From contig CAMOJA010000014.1 in the NCBI GenBank assembly GCA_946616535.1, forward strand, positions 1 to 36,555: 36,555 bases of DNA, given 5' to 3'. This DNA is from an uncultured Bacteroidales bacterium (GTDB lineage Bacteria > Bacteroidota > Bacteroidia > Bacteroidales > Paludibacteraceae). Made by a program: the position numbers and the translations under genes. This document shows positions 23,943-32,918 of this stretch, in pieces. The number at the start of each line of letters is the position of its first letter. The first letter of the stretch is position 1. Under the pieces are notes generated by a model that was not told the origin of the DNA, did not search any database, and worked only from the letters and a program-made list of their open reading frames with translations.

Positions 23943-23986
23943 TAATAACCCCCAAAAGTTAAACGCATAACTTTTGGGGGTTATTA
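23943..23986. terminator. Perfect 18-bp hairpin downstream of glyS
   Basis: The arms TAATAACCCCCAAAAGTT and AACTTTTGGGGGTTATTA pair perfectly around an 8-nt loop. It lies between the 5S-like fragment and the 3' end of glyS and can act in both directions. The minus-strand tail is only moderately U-rich. Confidence 0.75.
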
Positions 23987-24002
23987 CAGATGCGGGCTTT
24001 TT

Positions 24003-25577
24003 TTATTCCATAGTGTCTTCCATCGAGTCCCCAACGATCTTGCGGTAGAGCTCTTTGGGGTCGGTGGCTTTGCGGATGATCTCGTGCAGATCCTCGATCT
24101 TTACGCGGTCCTGAGTCATCGTGTCGCGGTAGCGAACGGTCACGCAGCCGTCCTTCTCCGTGTCGTGATCCACGGTGATACAGAACGGTGTACCCACTGC
24201 GTCCTGACGGCGGTAACGTTTACCGATGGAGTCTTTCTCATCGTAAGCCACCTTGAAATCGAACTTCAACTCGTTCATGATCTCGCGTGCTTTCTCGGGC
24301 AGACCGTCTTTCTTCACGAGCGGCATGATACATGCCTTCACCGGTGCCAAGACAGCCGGCAAATGCAGTACAACACGGGTGTCACCGCCTTCCAACGCTT
24401 GCTCCTCGTAGCTTGAGCACATGACGCTCAGGAACATACGATCCACACCGATGGAGGTCTCAATAACGTACGGGGTGTAGCTCTGGTTCAGCTCCGGATC
24501 GAAATACTCGATCTTCTTGCCGCTGTACTTGGCGTGCTGGCTCAGGTCGAAATTCGTACGGCTGTGGATACCCTCTACCTCCTTGAATCCAAACGGCATG
24601 AGGAACTCGATATCCGTAGCAGCATTGGCATAGTGCGCTAGTTTGTCATGGTCGTGGAAACGGTATTTTTCATCGCCCAGACCCAGTGCTTTGTGCCATT
24701 TGAGGCGGAACTGCTTCCAGTGCTCGAACCATTTTAGTTCCGAACCCGGGCGAACGAAGAACTGCATCTCCATCTGCTCGAACTCACGCATACGGAACAC
24801 GAACTGACGCGCTACAATCTCGTTGCGGAAGGCCTTACCGATCTGCGCGATACCAAAAGGTATCTTCATACGGCCGGTTTTCTGCACGTTCAGGAAGTTG
24901 ACGAAGATACCCTGCGCCGTCTCCGGACGGAGGTAGATCTTCATTGCGCCGTCTGCCGTCGAACCCATCTCCGTCTGGAACATGAGGTTGAACTGCCTTA
25001 CATCCGTCCAGTTACGCGTGCCGCTGATCGGACAAACGATCTCCTCGTCGAGGATAATCTGCTTTAACTCGTCGAGATTATTGTCGTTCATCGCCTTGGC
25101 AAAACGCTCATGGAGTGCTTCGCGTTTGGCGATATGCTCTTTGACGCGCTCGTTGGTAGCCTTGAACATCTCCTCGTCGAAACGCTCGCCGAAACGCTTG
25201 CGGGCTTTCTCTACCTCTTTGGCGATCTTGTCGTCGTATTTGGCGATCTGGTCCTCGATCAGCACGTCTGCGCGGTAGCGCTTCTTCGAGTCGCGGTTGT
25301 CGATCAGCGGATCGTTGAACGCATCGACGTGACCGGACGCTTTCCAGGTCGTAGGGTGCATGAAGATCGCCGCATCGATGCCGACGATATTCTCATGCAG
25401 CAGCGTCATCGAATCCCACCAGTAACGCTTGATGTTGTTCTTTAACTCTACGCCGTTCTGACCGTAGTCATATACAGCGCCCAGACCATCGTAGATCTCG
25501 CTGGACGGGAAGACGAAGCCGTACTCCTTGCAGTGCGCTACGATTTTCTTAAATGTTTCTTCTTGTGTTTGTGCCAT
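24003..25577 (-). CDS. glyS: Glycyl-tRNA synthetase (class II, single-chain)
   Basis: This enzyme charges tRNA-Gly with glycine in the cytoplasm. The 524-aa length and start (QEETFKKIVAHCKEYGFVFP, then GAVYDYGQNGVELKNN) are those of the homodimeric bacterial/eukaryotic-type GlyRS rather than the alpha2beta2 type. Class II motifs are visible: YLRPETAQGIFVNF with the following FRNEI...FRMREFEQMEMQFF (motif 2) and SIGVDRMFLSVM (motif 3). The C-terminal anticodon-binding domain contains LPAVLAPVKACIMPLV. No T-box or attenuator is apparent upstream. It is followed by the perfect hairpin at 23943-23986. Confidence 0.97.
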   Translation of the reverse strand: MAQTQEETFKKIVAHCKEYGFVFPSSEIYDGLGAVYDYGQNGVELKNNIKRYWWDSMTLLHENIVGIDAAIFMHPTTWKASGHVDAFNDPLIDNRDSKKRYRADVLIEDQIAKYDDKIAKEVEKARKRFGERFDEEMFKATNERVKEHIAKREALHERFAKAMNDNNLDELKQIILDEEIVCPISGTRNWTDVRQFNLMFQTEMGSTADGAMKIYLRPETAQGIFVNFLNVQKTGRMKIPFGIAQIGKAFRNEIVARQFVFRMREFEQMEMQFFVRPGSELKWFEHWKQFRLKWHKALGLGDEKYRFHDHDKLAHYANAATDIEFLMPFGFKEVEGIHSRTNFDLSQHAKYSGKKIEYFDPELNQSYTPYVIETSIGVDRMFLSVMCSSYEEQALEGGDTRVVLHLPAVLAPVKACIMPLVKKDGLPEKAREIMNELKFDFKVAYDEKDSIGKRYRRQDAVGTPFCITVDHDTEKDGCVTVRYRDTMTQDRVKIEDLHEIIRKATDPKELYRKIVGDSMEDTME

Positions 25578-25603
25578 ATTACTATATCTTTAATCTAAAA
25601 TAT

Positions 25604-26683
25604 TCAATTATTCATCATCTTCTTCACTTTGCTCATAAAGACGTGCAATGCGGGCATGTGGTCGCCGTATTTGCCGAAATCCCACGTTATATTCGTCCTC
25701 TCTCCCAGACACCGGCGTAAGTGCGCGCCGTTCATATAACTCACGAGCCGGTCGTTCTTCGATTGAAACACATACAGCGGAGCTTTCGGCTTCCATTCCG
25801 GGCAGATGATGTCCGCCTCCCCGCCGTCGAGGTCATAATGCACGAGGCTCGAACGCAGCATGCCTTCGTAGAAACGCTTTGTCTCCGGCTGTGTCTTATC
25901 CATACCTGCCGGGGTCATCCAATGAGTCAGCTTATGGTTCGGCATCAGGAAGTAAAGTTGAATGATACTTTTCTTCTTCGGTGCTATATACTTGTCGTAG
26001 GCGCGTATCATGGCGGGAGTGAAGAAGTCTTCGCTCTTCAGGTTCAACCCGTATGACGCACTTGTCCCCAGCACCAGGAGCGGTATCTCCGGCGGCACGC
26101 TGGCGGTATTGAGTCTCACTGCCTCGTCGTAGAGAGACGCCACGTCGCATGGTGAGCCGCCTGCAAAACATTTCCGTACATGAATGCTCTCAGTGTATTC
26201 CTCCTCGATCAGCTTGAGTGTCCAGAGCGCCGTTGCTCCGCCTTGGGAGTAACCGACGATGAAGATACTGTCTGTCGGTATGCCCAGCGCCATGCTGTCT
26301 AAGATCTGCCGGCAATAAAGCATCATATCCACTGTGTTCCGGGCGGTCAGCTCACCGTGCAGATAAGGATGCATGCGGTTGCCGGTAACACCGTAACCGA
26401 TATAGTCGGGCATAACGAGTACGTAGTCTTTGATGAAATACTTGGCTTCGCCTGTAACTTTGTGGGAAGGCGCTTCTTCGGCATCGCTGATGGTCCAATG
26501 CGGTAGCAGAATAATACCTTTGGGCTTTCTGTCCTGCGGCACGCATAACTTGCCGGAAAGGGTCAAGGTGTCTCCAAACTGGTCATGAGAAGGGTAGAGC
26601 ACAACGCGCTCCAAGACACTCTTTTTGGCAGAACCCATCGTCCAACAAACGAGAAGAAGCCCTATGAAAAATATCCGTTTCAC
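25604..26683 (-). CDS. Secreted alpha/beta hydrolase (lipase or peptidase-like)
   Basis: A signal peptide (MKRIFFIGLLLVCWTMGSAK) precedes an alpha/beta hydrolase fold of about 335 residues. FIVGYSQGGATALW carries the nucleophile elbow GYSQG. YVLVMPDYIGYGVTG is the oxyanion-side strand. The Asp in QSKNDRLVSY and the His in GDHMPALH fit the acid and base of the triad. The layout matches bacterial secretory-lipase-like esterases; substrate unknown. The start is a GTG, and the promoter's -7 box ends only 11 nt before it, so the mRNA may be nearly leaderless. It lies 26 nt upstream of glyS and may be cotranscribed with it. Confidence 0.85.
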   Translation of the reverse strand: MKRIFFIGLLLVCWTMGSAKKSVLERVVLYPSHDQFGDTLTLSGKLCVPQDRKPKGIILLPHWTISDAEEAPSHKVTGEAKYFIKDYVLVMPDYIGYGVTGNRMHPYLHGELTARNTVDMMLYCRQILDSMALGIPTDSIFIVGYSQGGATALWTLKLIEEEYTESIHVRKCFAGGSPCDVASLYDEAVRLNTASVPPEIPLLVLGTSASYGLNLKSEDFFTPAMIRAYDKYIAPKKKSIIQLYFLMPNHKLTHWMTPAGMDKTQPETKRFYEGMLRSSLVHYDLDGGEADIICPEWKPKAPLYVFQSKNDRLVSYMNGAHLRRCLGERTNITWDFGKYGDHMPALHVFMSKVKKMMNN

Positions 26684-26693
26684 TTTTGCGGTG

Positions 26694-26725
26694 CAAAAGT
26701 ACTACTTTTTTTTGATATATGCAAA
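26694..26725 (-). promoter_or_regulatory. Promoter of the secreted hydrolase
   Basis: TTTG (26725-26722), 20 bp, TACTTTTG (26701-26694) on the minus strand. The promoter sequence is close to that of glnN (28680-28711), sharing TTTGCATA... and the A8 tract. Confidence 0.75.
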
Positions 26726-26774
26726 TAATTTCGCAATATTGGCACGCATTTTGTGCTATATTTGCTAAAAACGA

Positions 26775-28613
26775 ATGCATATGAGACAGATTTTTTCTCT
26801 TTTGATGGCTTTGACGCTGTGCGTAGGCACGGCGAGTGCGTGTATGAAAAAGGCTAGCGGGTTCGCGGTTAGAGGGGATCAGCCGCTGACGGTGATCGTG
26901 ATGGACACGACCCAGGCGCTGCTGGACAAGGCTCAGGTGAAGGTGCAGAAAGATGTCTATACGACCTCTTACGACGGCCGCGTGGTGCTCAAACCTGGGC
27001 AAGTGACTTCCACCACTTTCCTTGTTTCCTGCGAGGGCTACAAGCCTGCGCACGCGATAGTCAAGGATGAACCGGTGCTGATCGTTCAGCTTCTTCCTGA
27101 TCCGAAGAAGCAACCGAAGGACAACGGGACGGGTCCGATGTACGTCACCGGTGCACGGCGGGGGGATGTCTTTTACTCCAAAGCAGCTACCCCGTCGGCG
27201 GATGTAGCGATGTTATCCGTGGCGGAGAGCGAAGATGTACCCGTGCGGGAGAGCGCGGTGGCCATGCCCGGAGGAACAAATAATGTTTCTGCCGGCCTGC
27301 TGACCGCCGGTGAAGTGAACGACTTCACGAAGTGGTATTTCTGGCCGAGAGTGATTGACGATTCGCACAAGCAGCATATCTCCGCCTGGCAGATCGCACC
27401 GAGGCACCGTTATACCGCCCAGGTGGTCAACAATGCCGGTTACCCCATCGCCTCAAAAGCCGTAAGTCTCTTGGATAACGCCGGCAACACCCTCTTCCAG
27501 GCAGTGACGGATAATACCGGCAAGGCGGAGCTATGGTACCAGCTCCTCGGTAATAACCTCTGTGGCAAACATACGGATTTCTATATTGCTGTCGATGACC
27601 AGAAACAGCTTGCCAAACAATGGTCGGATGGGCTGAACACCTTCGTCCTCGACGAACCCTGCCAAAATGACCAAATAGTAAATGACCAACTGGTAAATGA
27701 CGTTGATGTCGTCTTCGTCTTCGACGCTACGGGATCGATGGGTGATGAGTTACGGTACTTGCAGGCGGAGATGAAAGACGTCATCTCGCGTGCCACGGAA
27801 GCTACCGGCGGTCTGCAGATCCGTACCGGCGCTGTCGTTTATCGTGATCATCAGGACGAGTACCTGACTCGTATCTCGCGTCTCACGGAAGATATCAAGA
27901 CGACGCAGTCTTTTATCGATAAGCAGCAGGCTAACGGCGGCGGCGACTATCCCGAAGCTGTACCCGAAGCGCTGATGGCGGCTATGAACAGCGCCGGATG
28001 GGATACCAACGCGCGTGCGCGCATCGCGTTCCTTATATTAGATGCCCCCTGCCACCAGGACTCAGCGACGATCGCTCTCCTGCATGAGCAGGTTCTCAAT
28101 GCCGCGGCACTCGGAGTACGGATCGTGCCGGTAGTATGCAGCGGCATAGGCGAGAGTGGGGAACTGCTCGTTCGCTCCATCGCCTTGGCTACCAACGGCA
28201 CCTCGTTCTTTCTCACCGACGACTCGGGTATCGGTCACTCGCACCTCAAGCCGACCACCGACTCCCTCAAGGTCGAGCACCTCAACGATATGATGGTACG
28301 TACCATCGTCGAGTTCTCCGCCATGCCGGTTTGCAATGAAGTAAATGACCAAATGGTAGATGACCAGATAGTAGATGACTTCCTCCCGAACCCCTTCAGC
28401 GCAGAGGAGGTAGCTGCTGATCCGTCTATACCGCACGGCGAGGGAATCCATTACGTCATCGACATCAGTGGCAAGCTGCTGACCATCTATGAGGGCGACA
28501 TCGCTTCTGTCAAGACACAACTCCGCTCCATGGGTCTGCCCGTAGGTATCTATTTCATCAAGACTTTCTACGACGGCATATGGCACACCGAGAAGGTGCT
28601 CAACTTAGGTTGA
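26775..28613 (+). CDS. Secreted von Willebrand factor A protein with possible T9SS tail
   Basis: A signal peptide (MRQIFSLLMALTLCVGTASA) is followed by beta-sandwich-like repeats (TVIVMDTTQALLDKAQVKVQ; YTAQVVNNAGYPIASKAVSL). Residues about 310-510 form a vWA domain with an intact MIDAS start, DVVFVFDATGSMGDE. The last 50 residues (LLTIYEGD ... LPVGIYFIKTFYDG ... KVLNLG) resemble a type IX secretion sorting domain; this is inference. Two in-frame insertions of a 15-nt repeat encode NDQ(I/L)V-type units flanking the vWA domain. ATG 26775 or 26781 may be used; a TATATTTG box ends at 26764. Role: probably a surface or periplasmic adhesion or binding protein. Confidence 0.85.
   Translation: MHMRQIFSLLMALTLCVGTASACMKKASGFAVRGDQPLTVIVMDTTQALLDKAQVKVQKDVYTTSYDGRVVLKPGQVTSTTFLVSCEGYKPAHAIVKDEPVLIVQLLPDPKKQPKDNGTGPMYVTGARRGDVFYSKAATPSADVAMLSVAESEDVPVRESAVAMPGGTNNVSAGLLTAGEVNDFTKWYFWPRVIDDSHKQHISAWQIAPRHRYTAQVVNNAGYPIASKAVSLLDNAGNTLFQAVTDNTGKAELWYQLLGNNLCGKHTDFYIAVDDQKQLAKQWSDGLNTFVLDEPCQNDQIVNDQLVNDVDVVFVFDATGSMGDELRYLQAEMKDVISRATEATGGLQIRTGAVVYRDHQDEYLTRISRLTEDIKTTQSFIDKQQANGGGDYPEAVPEALMAAMNSAGWDTNARARIAFLILDAPCHQDSATIALLHEQVLNAAALGVRIVPVVCSGIGESGELLVRSIALATNGTSFFLTDDSGIGHSHLKPTTDSLKVEHLNDMMVRTIVEFSAMPVCNEVNDQMVDDQIVDDFLPNPFSAEEVAADPSIPHGEGIHYVIDISGKLLTIYEGDIASVKTQLRSMGLPVGIYFIKTFYDGIWHTEKVLNLG
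27667..27701 (+). repeat. 15-nt repeat units inside the vWA gene, first site
   Basis: Two units, ATGACCAAATAGTAA and ATGACCAACTGGTAA, plus a partial ATGAC. They are read in the frame that avoids their TAA triplets and encode NDQIVNDQLVND immediately before the vWA domain. Confidence 0.75.
28336..28379 (+). repeat. 15-nt repeat units inside the vWA gene, second site
   Basis: ATGAAGTAA, ATGACCAAATGGTAG, ATGACCAGATAGTAG and a partial ATGAC encode NEVNDQMVDDQIVDD just after the vWA domain. It is the same family as 27667-27701 and 30960-30993. Confidence 0.75.
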
Positions 28614-28633
28614 CCTATGTAGACCTAATACTA

Positions 28634-28660
28634 AAAAAGTGGGCTTCGGCTCACTTTTTT
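28634..28660 (+). terminator. Intrinsic terminator of the vWA gene
   Basis: AGTGGGC-TTCG-GCTCACT hairpin flanked by A6 and T7, about 20 nt after the stop codon. Confidence 0.85.
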
Positions 28661-28679
28661 TGATAAAAACGCATTTTTA

Positions 28680-28711
28680 TTTGCATAATTCAAAAAAAAG
28701 CAGTACTTTTG
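28680..28711 (+). promoter_or_regulatory. Promoter of glnN
   Basis: TTTG (28680-28683), 20-bp spacer, TACTTTTG (28704-28711); about 52 nt before the ATG. Confidence 0.78.
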
Positions 28712-28763
28712 TCGCAGATTTTGAAAATTAATCCGATTAAAAACAAAAATTTGCGTCAAAAGT

Positions 28764-30956
28764 ATGGGAAACGTTCGCTTTGAAGCCGTTAAAATGGCAA
28801 GATCGCACACTCCGGTGCCTGTCACCAAGCCGGAAGGCAGAGTTAAAGACATTTTTGCACGCGATGTCTTCACGCGTGAGCGCATGAAGGAATACATCGC
28901 CGAGGATGTCCTGGATCAGTTATTCGACGATGTCGATAACGGTCGTACTATCCATCGGGAGATAGCCGGCAGCGTGGCGATAGGTATCCGCAAATGGGCG
29001 ATGGAGCATGGGGCTACTCATTATACTCACTGGTTCCAACCTCTGACCGGCGGTACGGCAGAGAAACACGATGCGTTCTTCACGCTCGACAAAGATGGTA
29101 CGCTCATAGAGGAGTTCAGCGGCGACAGTCTCTACCAGCAGGAGCCGGACGCGTCTTCCTTCCCTTCGGGAGGTATCCGTAACACCTTCGAGGCGCGCGG
29201 TTACTCGGCATGGGATCCTTCGAGTCCCGTCTTCCTCATCGGCGACACCCTCTGTATCCCGACGGTCTTTGTCGCTTATACGGGTGAGGCGTTGGATTAT
29301 AAGACCCCGCTCATCCGTTCCACGGCAGCGCTCTGCCACGCGGCGCGCGACGTTGTCAGCGCTTATTTCGACAAACAGGTGAAGCACGTTCATGCGAACT
29401 TGGGATGGGAGCAAGAGTATTTCCTTGTGGATGAAGCGTTGTACCATGCGCGGCCGGATCTGATGCTCACGGGACGTACGCTGATGGGTCACGAGAGCGC
29501 GAAGAGTCAGCAGCTTGAGGACCACTATTTCGGTGCCATTCCCGAGCGCGTGCTGGCGTTCATGCGTGATCTCGAGTACGAAGCACTTTGCGCCGGTATC
29601 CCCGTACGCACACGCCATAACGAGGTGGCTCCGATGCAGTTTGAGATGGCGCCGATCTTCGAGAACGTCAACCTCTCTAACGACCATAACCTGCTCGTCA
29701 TGAGCATCATGGACAGGGTGGCGCAGCGCCATCACTTCCGCGTGCTGCTCCACGAGAAGCCGTACGCCAAGGTCAACGGTAGCGGCAAGCACTGTAACTG
29801 GTCGATCCAGACCAACACCGGCGTCAATCTTCTTGCGCCCGGTAAGAACCCCTATCAGAACCTGCAGTTCGTCACGTTCCTCGTGAACGTCCTCATGGCG
29901 GTGAAACGGCATAACGGGCTCTTGAAAGCTTCCATCGTCTCGGCGACCAACGAGCACCGTCTGGGCGCCAACGAAGCGCCTCCTGCCATCATCTCCGTCT
30001 TCCTCGGCAAGCAGATCAGCGGTGTCCTCGACAAGCTCGAGACGGCGTCTGCGGAAGAGGCGATCATCATCAACGCCAAGAAAGAGATGAAACTCGGCGT
30101 GGGCAATATCCCAGAGATATTACTGGATAACACCGACCGCAACCGAACCTCGCCGTTCGCCTTCACGGGTAACCGTTTCGAGTTTCGTGCGGTAGGTTCG
30201 TCGGCTAACTGCGGCGCGGCGATGCTCGCCCTCAATGCCGCAGTAGCAGAGCAGTTGATGATCTTCAAGGCCGAGGTGGACGCCCGTATCGAGAAAGGCG
30301 AAGCCAAAGAGCGCGTACTCTTCGACGTCATCAAGAGTTATATCGTCGAGTGCAAATCCATCCGTTTTGACGGTAACGGTTACAGCGACGAGTGGCGTAA
30401 AGAGGCGGCCAAACGCGGTCTCGATTGCGAGACCTCCGTACCCCTCGTCATCGACCGTTACCTCCTGCCGCAGACTATCGAGATGTTCGCCAAGACCGGC
30501 GTCCTGAGTGAGGCGGAGTTGCTGAGCCGGTGCGAAGTCAAATGGGATACGTATGTCAAGAAACTGCAGATCGAGAGCCGCGTCATCGGTGACCTCGTCA
30601 TCAACCACGTCCTGCCGGCTGCCAAACGCTACCAGACCATGCTCCTGAAGAACGTCATGACCGTCAAGCAGGTCTTCTCTCCGGACGAGACTGAGTCGCT
30701 CAATGAGATGGACTACTCTATCATCCGCCAGATCGAGTCGCACGCCGGTGCGATCCTCAAAGGGGTGGAGGCGATGACCGACGCGCGCCATAAAGCCAAC
30801 CGGCAGCCCGACGAGCGGTTCAAAGCCATCGCCTATCACGATAACGTCCTGCCCCTCATGGCGGACATCCGCGAGCATGCCGACGCCCTGGAGATGATCG
30901 TCGATGACGAACTCTGGACTCTCCCCAAATATAGAGAATTGATGTTTATCCGTTAA
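28764..30956 (+). CDS. glnN: Glutamine synthetase type III
   Basis: This enzyme catalyses ATP-dependent formation of glutamine from glutamate and ammonia. At 730 aa it has the length of GSIII and not GSI (about 470). GSIII hallmarks are visible: the N-terminal FARDVFTRERMKEYI; AEKHDAFFTLDKDG; NLGWEQEYFLVDEALYHARP (Glu ligands); RHNEVAPMQFEMAPIFE; VNGSGKHCNWSIQTNTGVNL; and NRTSPFAFTGNRFEFRAVGS. GSIII is the common form in Bacteroidota. The C-terminal helical region (ITRQ-like segment to LWTLPKYRELMF) is present, so the gene is full length. It precedes glmS, which consumes glutamine, by 40 nt, but a repeat rather than a promoter separates them. Confidence 0.97.
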   Translation: MGNVRFEAVKMARSHTPVPVTKPEGRVKDIFARDVFTRERMKEYIAEDVLDQLFDDVDNGRTIHREIAGSVAIGIRKWAMEHGATHYTHWFQPLTGGTAEKHDAFFTLDKDGTLIEEFSGDSLYQQEPDASSFPSGGIRNTFEARGYSAWDPSSPVFLIGDTLCIPTVFVAYTGEALDYKTPLIRSTAALCHAARDVVSAYFDKQVKHVHANLGWEQEYFLVDEALYHARPDLMLTGRTLMGHESAKSQQLEDHYFGAIPERVLAFMRDLEYEALCAGIPVRTRHNEVAPMQFEMAPIFENVNLSNDHNLLVMSIMDRVAQRHHFRVLLHEKPYAKVNGSGKHCNWSIQTNTGVNLLAPGKNPYQNLQFVTFLVNVLMAVKRHNGLLKASIVSATNEHRLGANEAPPAIISVFLGKQISGVLDKLETASAEEAIIINAKKEMKLGVGNIPEILLDNTDRNRTSPFAFTGNRFEFRAVGSSANCGAAMLALNAAVAEQLMIFKAEVDARIEKGEAKERVLFDVIKSYIVECKSIRFDGNGYSDEWRKEAAKRGLDCETSVPLVIDRYLLPQTIEMFAKTGVLSEAELLSRCEVKWDTYVKKLQIESRVIGDLVINHVLPAAKRYQTMLLKNVMTVKQVFSPDETESLNEMDYSIIRQIESHAGAILKGVEAMTDARHKANRQPDERFKAIAYHDNVLPLMADIREHADALEMIVDDELWTLPKYRELMFIR

Positions 30957-30959
30957 TAA

Positions 30960-30993
30960 ATGGTACATCGTAAATGACTAAATCGTAAATGAT
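30960..30993 (+). repeat. 15-nt repeat units upstream of glmS
   Basis: ATGGTACATCGTAA, ATGACTAAATCGTAA and a partial ATGAT lie between glnN and glmS. They share the ATGACYAAATNGTAA pattern with the in-gene units at 27667 and 28336. Confidence 0.7.
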
Positions 30994-30996
30994 TTT

Positions 30997-32877
30997 ATGT
31001 GCGGAATAGTAGGATATATCGGTAAGCGAAACGCTTATCCTATACTGATTAAGGGTCTCCATCGCTTGGAGTACCGCGGGTACGACAGTGCCGGCGTAGC
31101 GCTCATCAACGAGCAAGGTCAACTCAATATCTACAAGGCCAAAGGCAAGGTCTCCGAACTCGAAGCCTTCGCTGCGGACAAAGACACCGGCGGTACGATT
31201 GGTATCGCGCATACACGATGGGCGACCCACGGCGAACCCAACACCGTGAACGCGCACCCCCATTACTCCGAGTCCGAGCGCCTGGCGATCATCCATAACG
31301 GCATCATCGAGAACTACGCCGTCCTCAAAGCCGGACTCATGGAGCAGGGTTATACCTTCCGCTCTGAAACCGACACCGAGGTGCTTGTGCAGCTCATCGA
31401 ATATACGCAGCTCAACGAGCATGTCGATCTCAAGACTGCCGTTCAGTTAGCCCTGCAGCAGGTCATAGGTGCCTATGCCATCGCCGTCCTCGACAAAGAC
31501 CATCCCGACACCCTCATCGCTGCCCGCAAGGGTTCGCCGCTCGTCGTCGGGATAGGAGAGGAGGAGTATTTCCTGGCCTCCGATGCTACCCCTATCGTCG
31601 AATATACGGATAAGGTCATCTATATCGAGGACGAAGAGGTAGTGTATATTTCTATGAATCCGAACTCCCCTCCTTTTGGGGAGGGGCAGGGGGTAGGCTC
31701 AATCGACATCACGACGATCAATAATGTACAAAAGACGCCGGAGATCAAGCGTCTGGAGCTCTCGCTGAGCCAACTTGAGAAAGGCGGTTACCCGCATTTC
31801 ATGCTCAAGGAGATCTTCGAGCAGCCGCGTACGCTGACGGACTCCATGCGCGGTCGTGTGAACGTACGACAGGATAATATCGCGCTATCAGGTTTCATTG
31901 ATAACAAAGAGCGGTTCCTGAATGCCAAACGTATCATCATCACCGCCTGCGGCACTTCCTGGCATGCCGGCCTCATCGCTATGTACGCCATCGAGGAATT
32001 CGCGCAGATACCCGTCGAGGTGGAGTATTCGTCTGAGTTCCGCTACCGCAAACCCGTCATCAACAAAGACGATGTCGTTATCGCTATCTCCCAGTCCGGC
32101 GAGACAGCCGACACCCTCGCGGCGATTCAACTCGCCAAATCCAAAGGCGCGTTCATCTTCTCCATCTGTAACGTCATCGGTGCCTCCATACCCCGTGTCT
32201 CCGACAGCGGTTGCTATACCCACGTCGGTCCGGAGATAGGCGTTGCGTCCACCAAGGCTTTCACCGCTCAGGTGACCGCGCTCACCATGCTCGCCCTTTG
32301 TATCGGTAAGGAGAAAGGGACGATGAGCGAAGAGCAGTACCTGCGAATCGTACGCGAATTGGGGCAGATACCCAATAAGATCTCACGCGTTTTAGAGCAA
32401 GAGAAACGCATCGCGGATTTCTCCAAGACTTTTACGTACGCCCAGAACTTCATCTATCTCGGTCGCGGCTATAACTACCCCGTAGCAATGGAGGGTGCCC
32501 TCAAACTGAAGGAGATCTCCTATATCCACGCGGAGGGCTACCCGGCAGCGGAGATGAAACACGGACCTATCGCCCTCATCTCACAGGAGATGCCGGTGGT
32601 CGTCGTCGCACCTCATTGCGGCACCTACGAGAAGGTCGTGTCGAATATCCAGGAGATCAAAGCCCGCAAGGGGCGCGTCATCGCTATCGTCACCGAAGGA
32701 GATGAGGTGGTCTCGAAGATCGCCGATTATGTCATCGAAGTTCCCGAGACCGAAGAGTGTCTCACCCCGCTGCTGACGGTCATCCCCCTCCAGCTCCTCG
32801 CCTACCATATCGCCGTTGTCAAAGGCTGCGACGTCGATCAACCCCGTAACCTCGCCAAGTCGGTTACCGTGGAATAA
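30997..32877 (+). CDS. glmS: Glutamine-fructose-6-phosphate aminotransferase
   Basis: This enzyme makes glucosamine-6-phosphate, the first committed amino sugar for peptidoglycan. The N-terminal glutaminase domain begins MCGIVGYIG with the nucleophilic Cys after Met removal, followed by HRLEYRGYDSAG and HTRWATHGEPN. Two SIS domains follow (TACGTSWHAG; SQSGETADTLAA; GRGYNYPVAMEGALKLKEIS), ending with DVDQPRNLAKSVTVE. At 626 aa it is slightly longer than usual. The excess is about 13-15 residues (PNSPPFGEGQGVGS) in the linker between the glutaminase and SIS parts, encoded by a GC-rich palindrome. No glmS ribozyme is visible upstream. Confidence 0.97.
   Translation: MCGIVGYIGKRNAYPILIKGLHRLEYRGYDSAGVALINEQGQLNIYKAKGKVSELEAFAADKDTGGTIGIAHTRWATHGEPNTVNAHPHYSESERLAIIHNGIIENYAVLKAGLMEQGYTFRSETDTEVLVQLIEYTQLNEHVDLKTAVQLALQQVIGAYAIAVLDKDHPDTLIAARKGSPLVVGIGEEEYFLASDATPIVEYTDKVIYIEDEEVVYISMNPNSPPFGEGQGVGSIDITTINNVQKTPEIKRLELSLSQLEKGGYPHFMLKEIFEQPRTLTDSMRGRVNVRQDNIALSGFIDNKERFLNAKRIIITACGTSWHAGLIAMYAIEEFAQIPVEVEYSSEFRYRKPVINKDDVVIAISQSGETADTLAAIQLAKSKGAFIFSICNVIGASIPRVSDSGCYTHVGPEIGVASTKAFTAQVTALTMLALCIGKEKGTMSEEQYLRIVRELGQIPNKISRVLEQEKRIADFSKTFTYAQNFIYLGRGYNYPVAMEGALKLKEISYIHAEGYPAAEMKHGPIALISQEMPVVVVAPHCGTYEKVVSNIQEIKARKGRVIAIVTEGDEVVSKIADYVIEVPETEECLTPLLTVIPLQLLAYHIAVVKGCDVDQPRNLAKSVTVE
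31661..31700 (+). repeat. GC-rich palindrome inserted in glmS
   Basis: CCCCTCC (31667-31673) and GGAGGGG (31680-31686) form a stem, followed by CAGGGGGTAGG. This is the form normally found between Bacteroidota genes, here read in frame through the interdomain linker. A related copy is at 1829-1875. Confidence 0.7.
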
Positions 32878-32878
32878 C

Positions 32879-32908
32879 CCCCGTAATCCCGTAATTACGT
32901 AATCCCGA
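32879..32908 (+). repeat. Short CCCGTAAT-type tandem units upstream of ddh
   Basis: Imperfect 8-nt units CCCGTAAT, CCCGTAAT, TACGTAAT, CCCGAAAT occupy most of the glmS-ddh gap. Confidence 0.55.
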
Positions 32909-32918
32909 AATAACGAAT

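Noticed and set aside
28920..29957. 345-codon open frame antisense to glnN
   Set aside because: It is a shadow of the GC-rich glnN codons; the translation is Arg/His/Val-rich with no domain, and glnN is unmistakable.
30960..30996. glmS ribozyme or riboswitch upstream of glmS
   Set aside because: The gap is only 40 nt and filled by 15-nt repeats; too short for the ribozyme.
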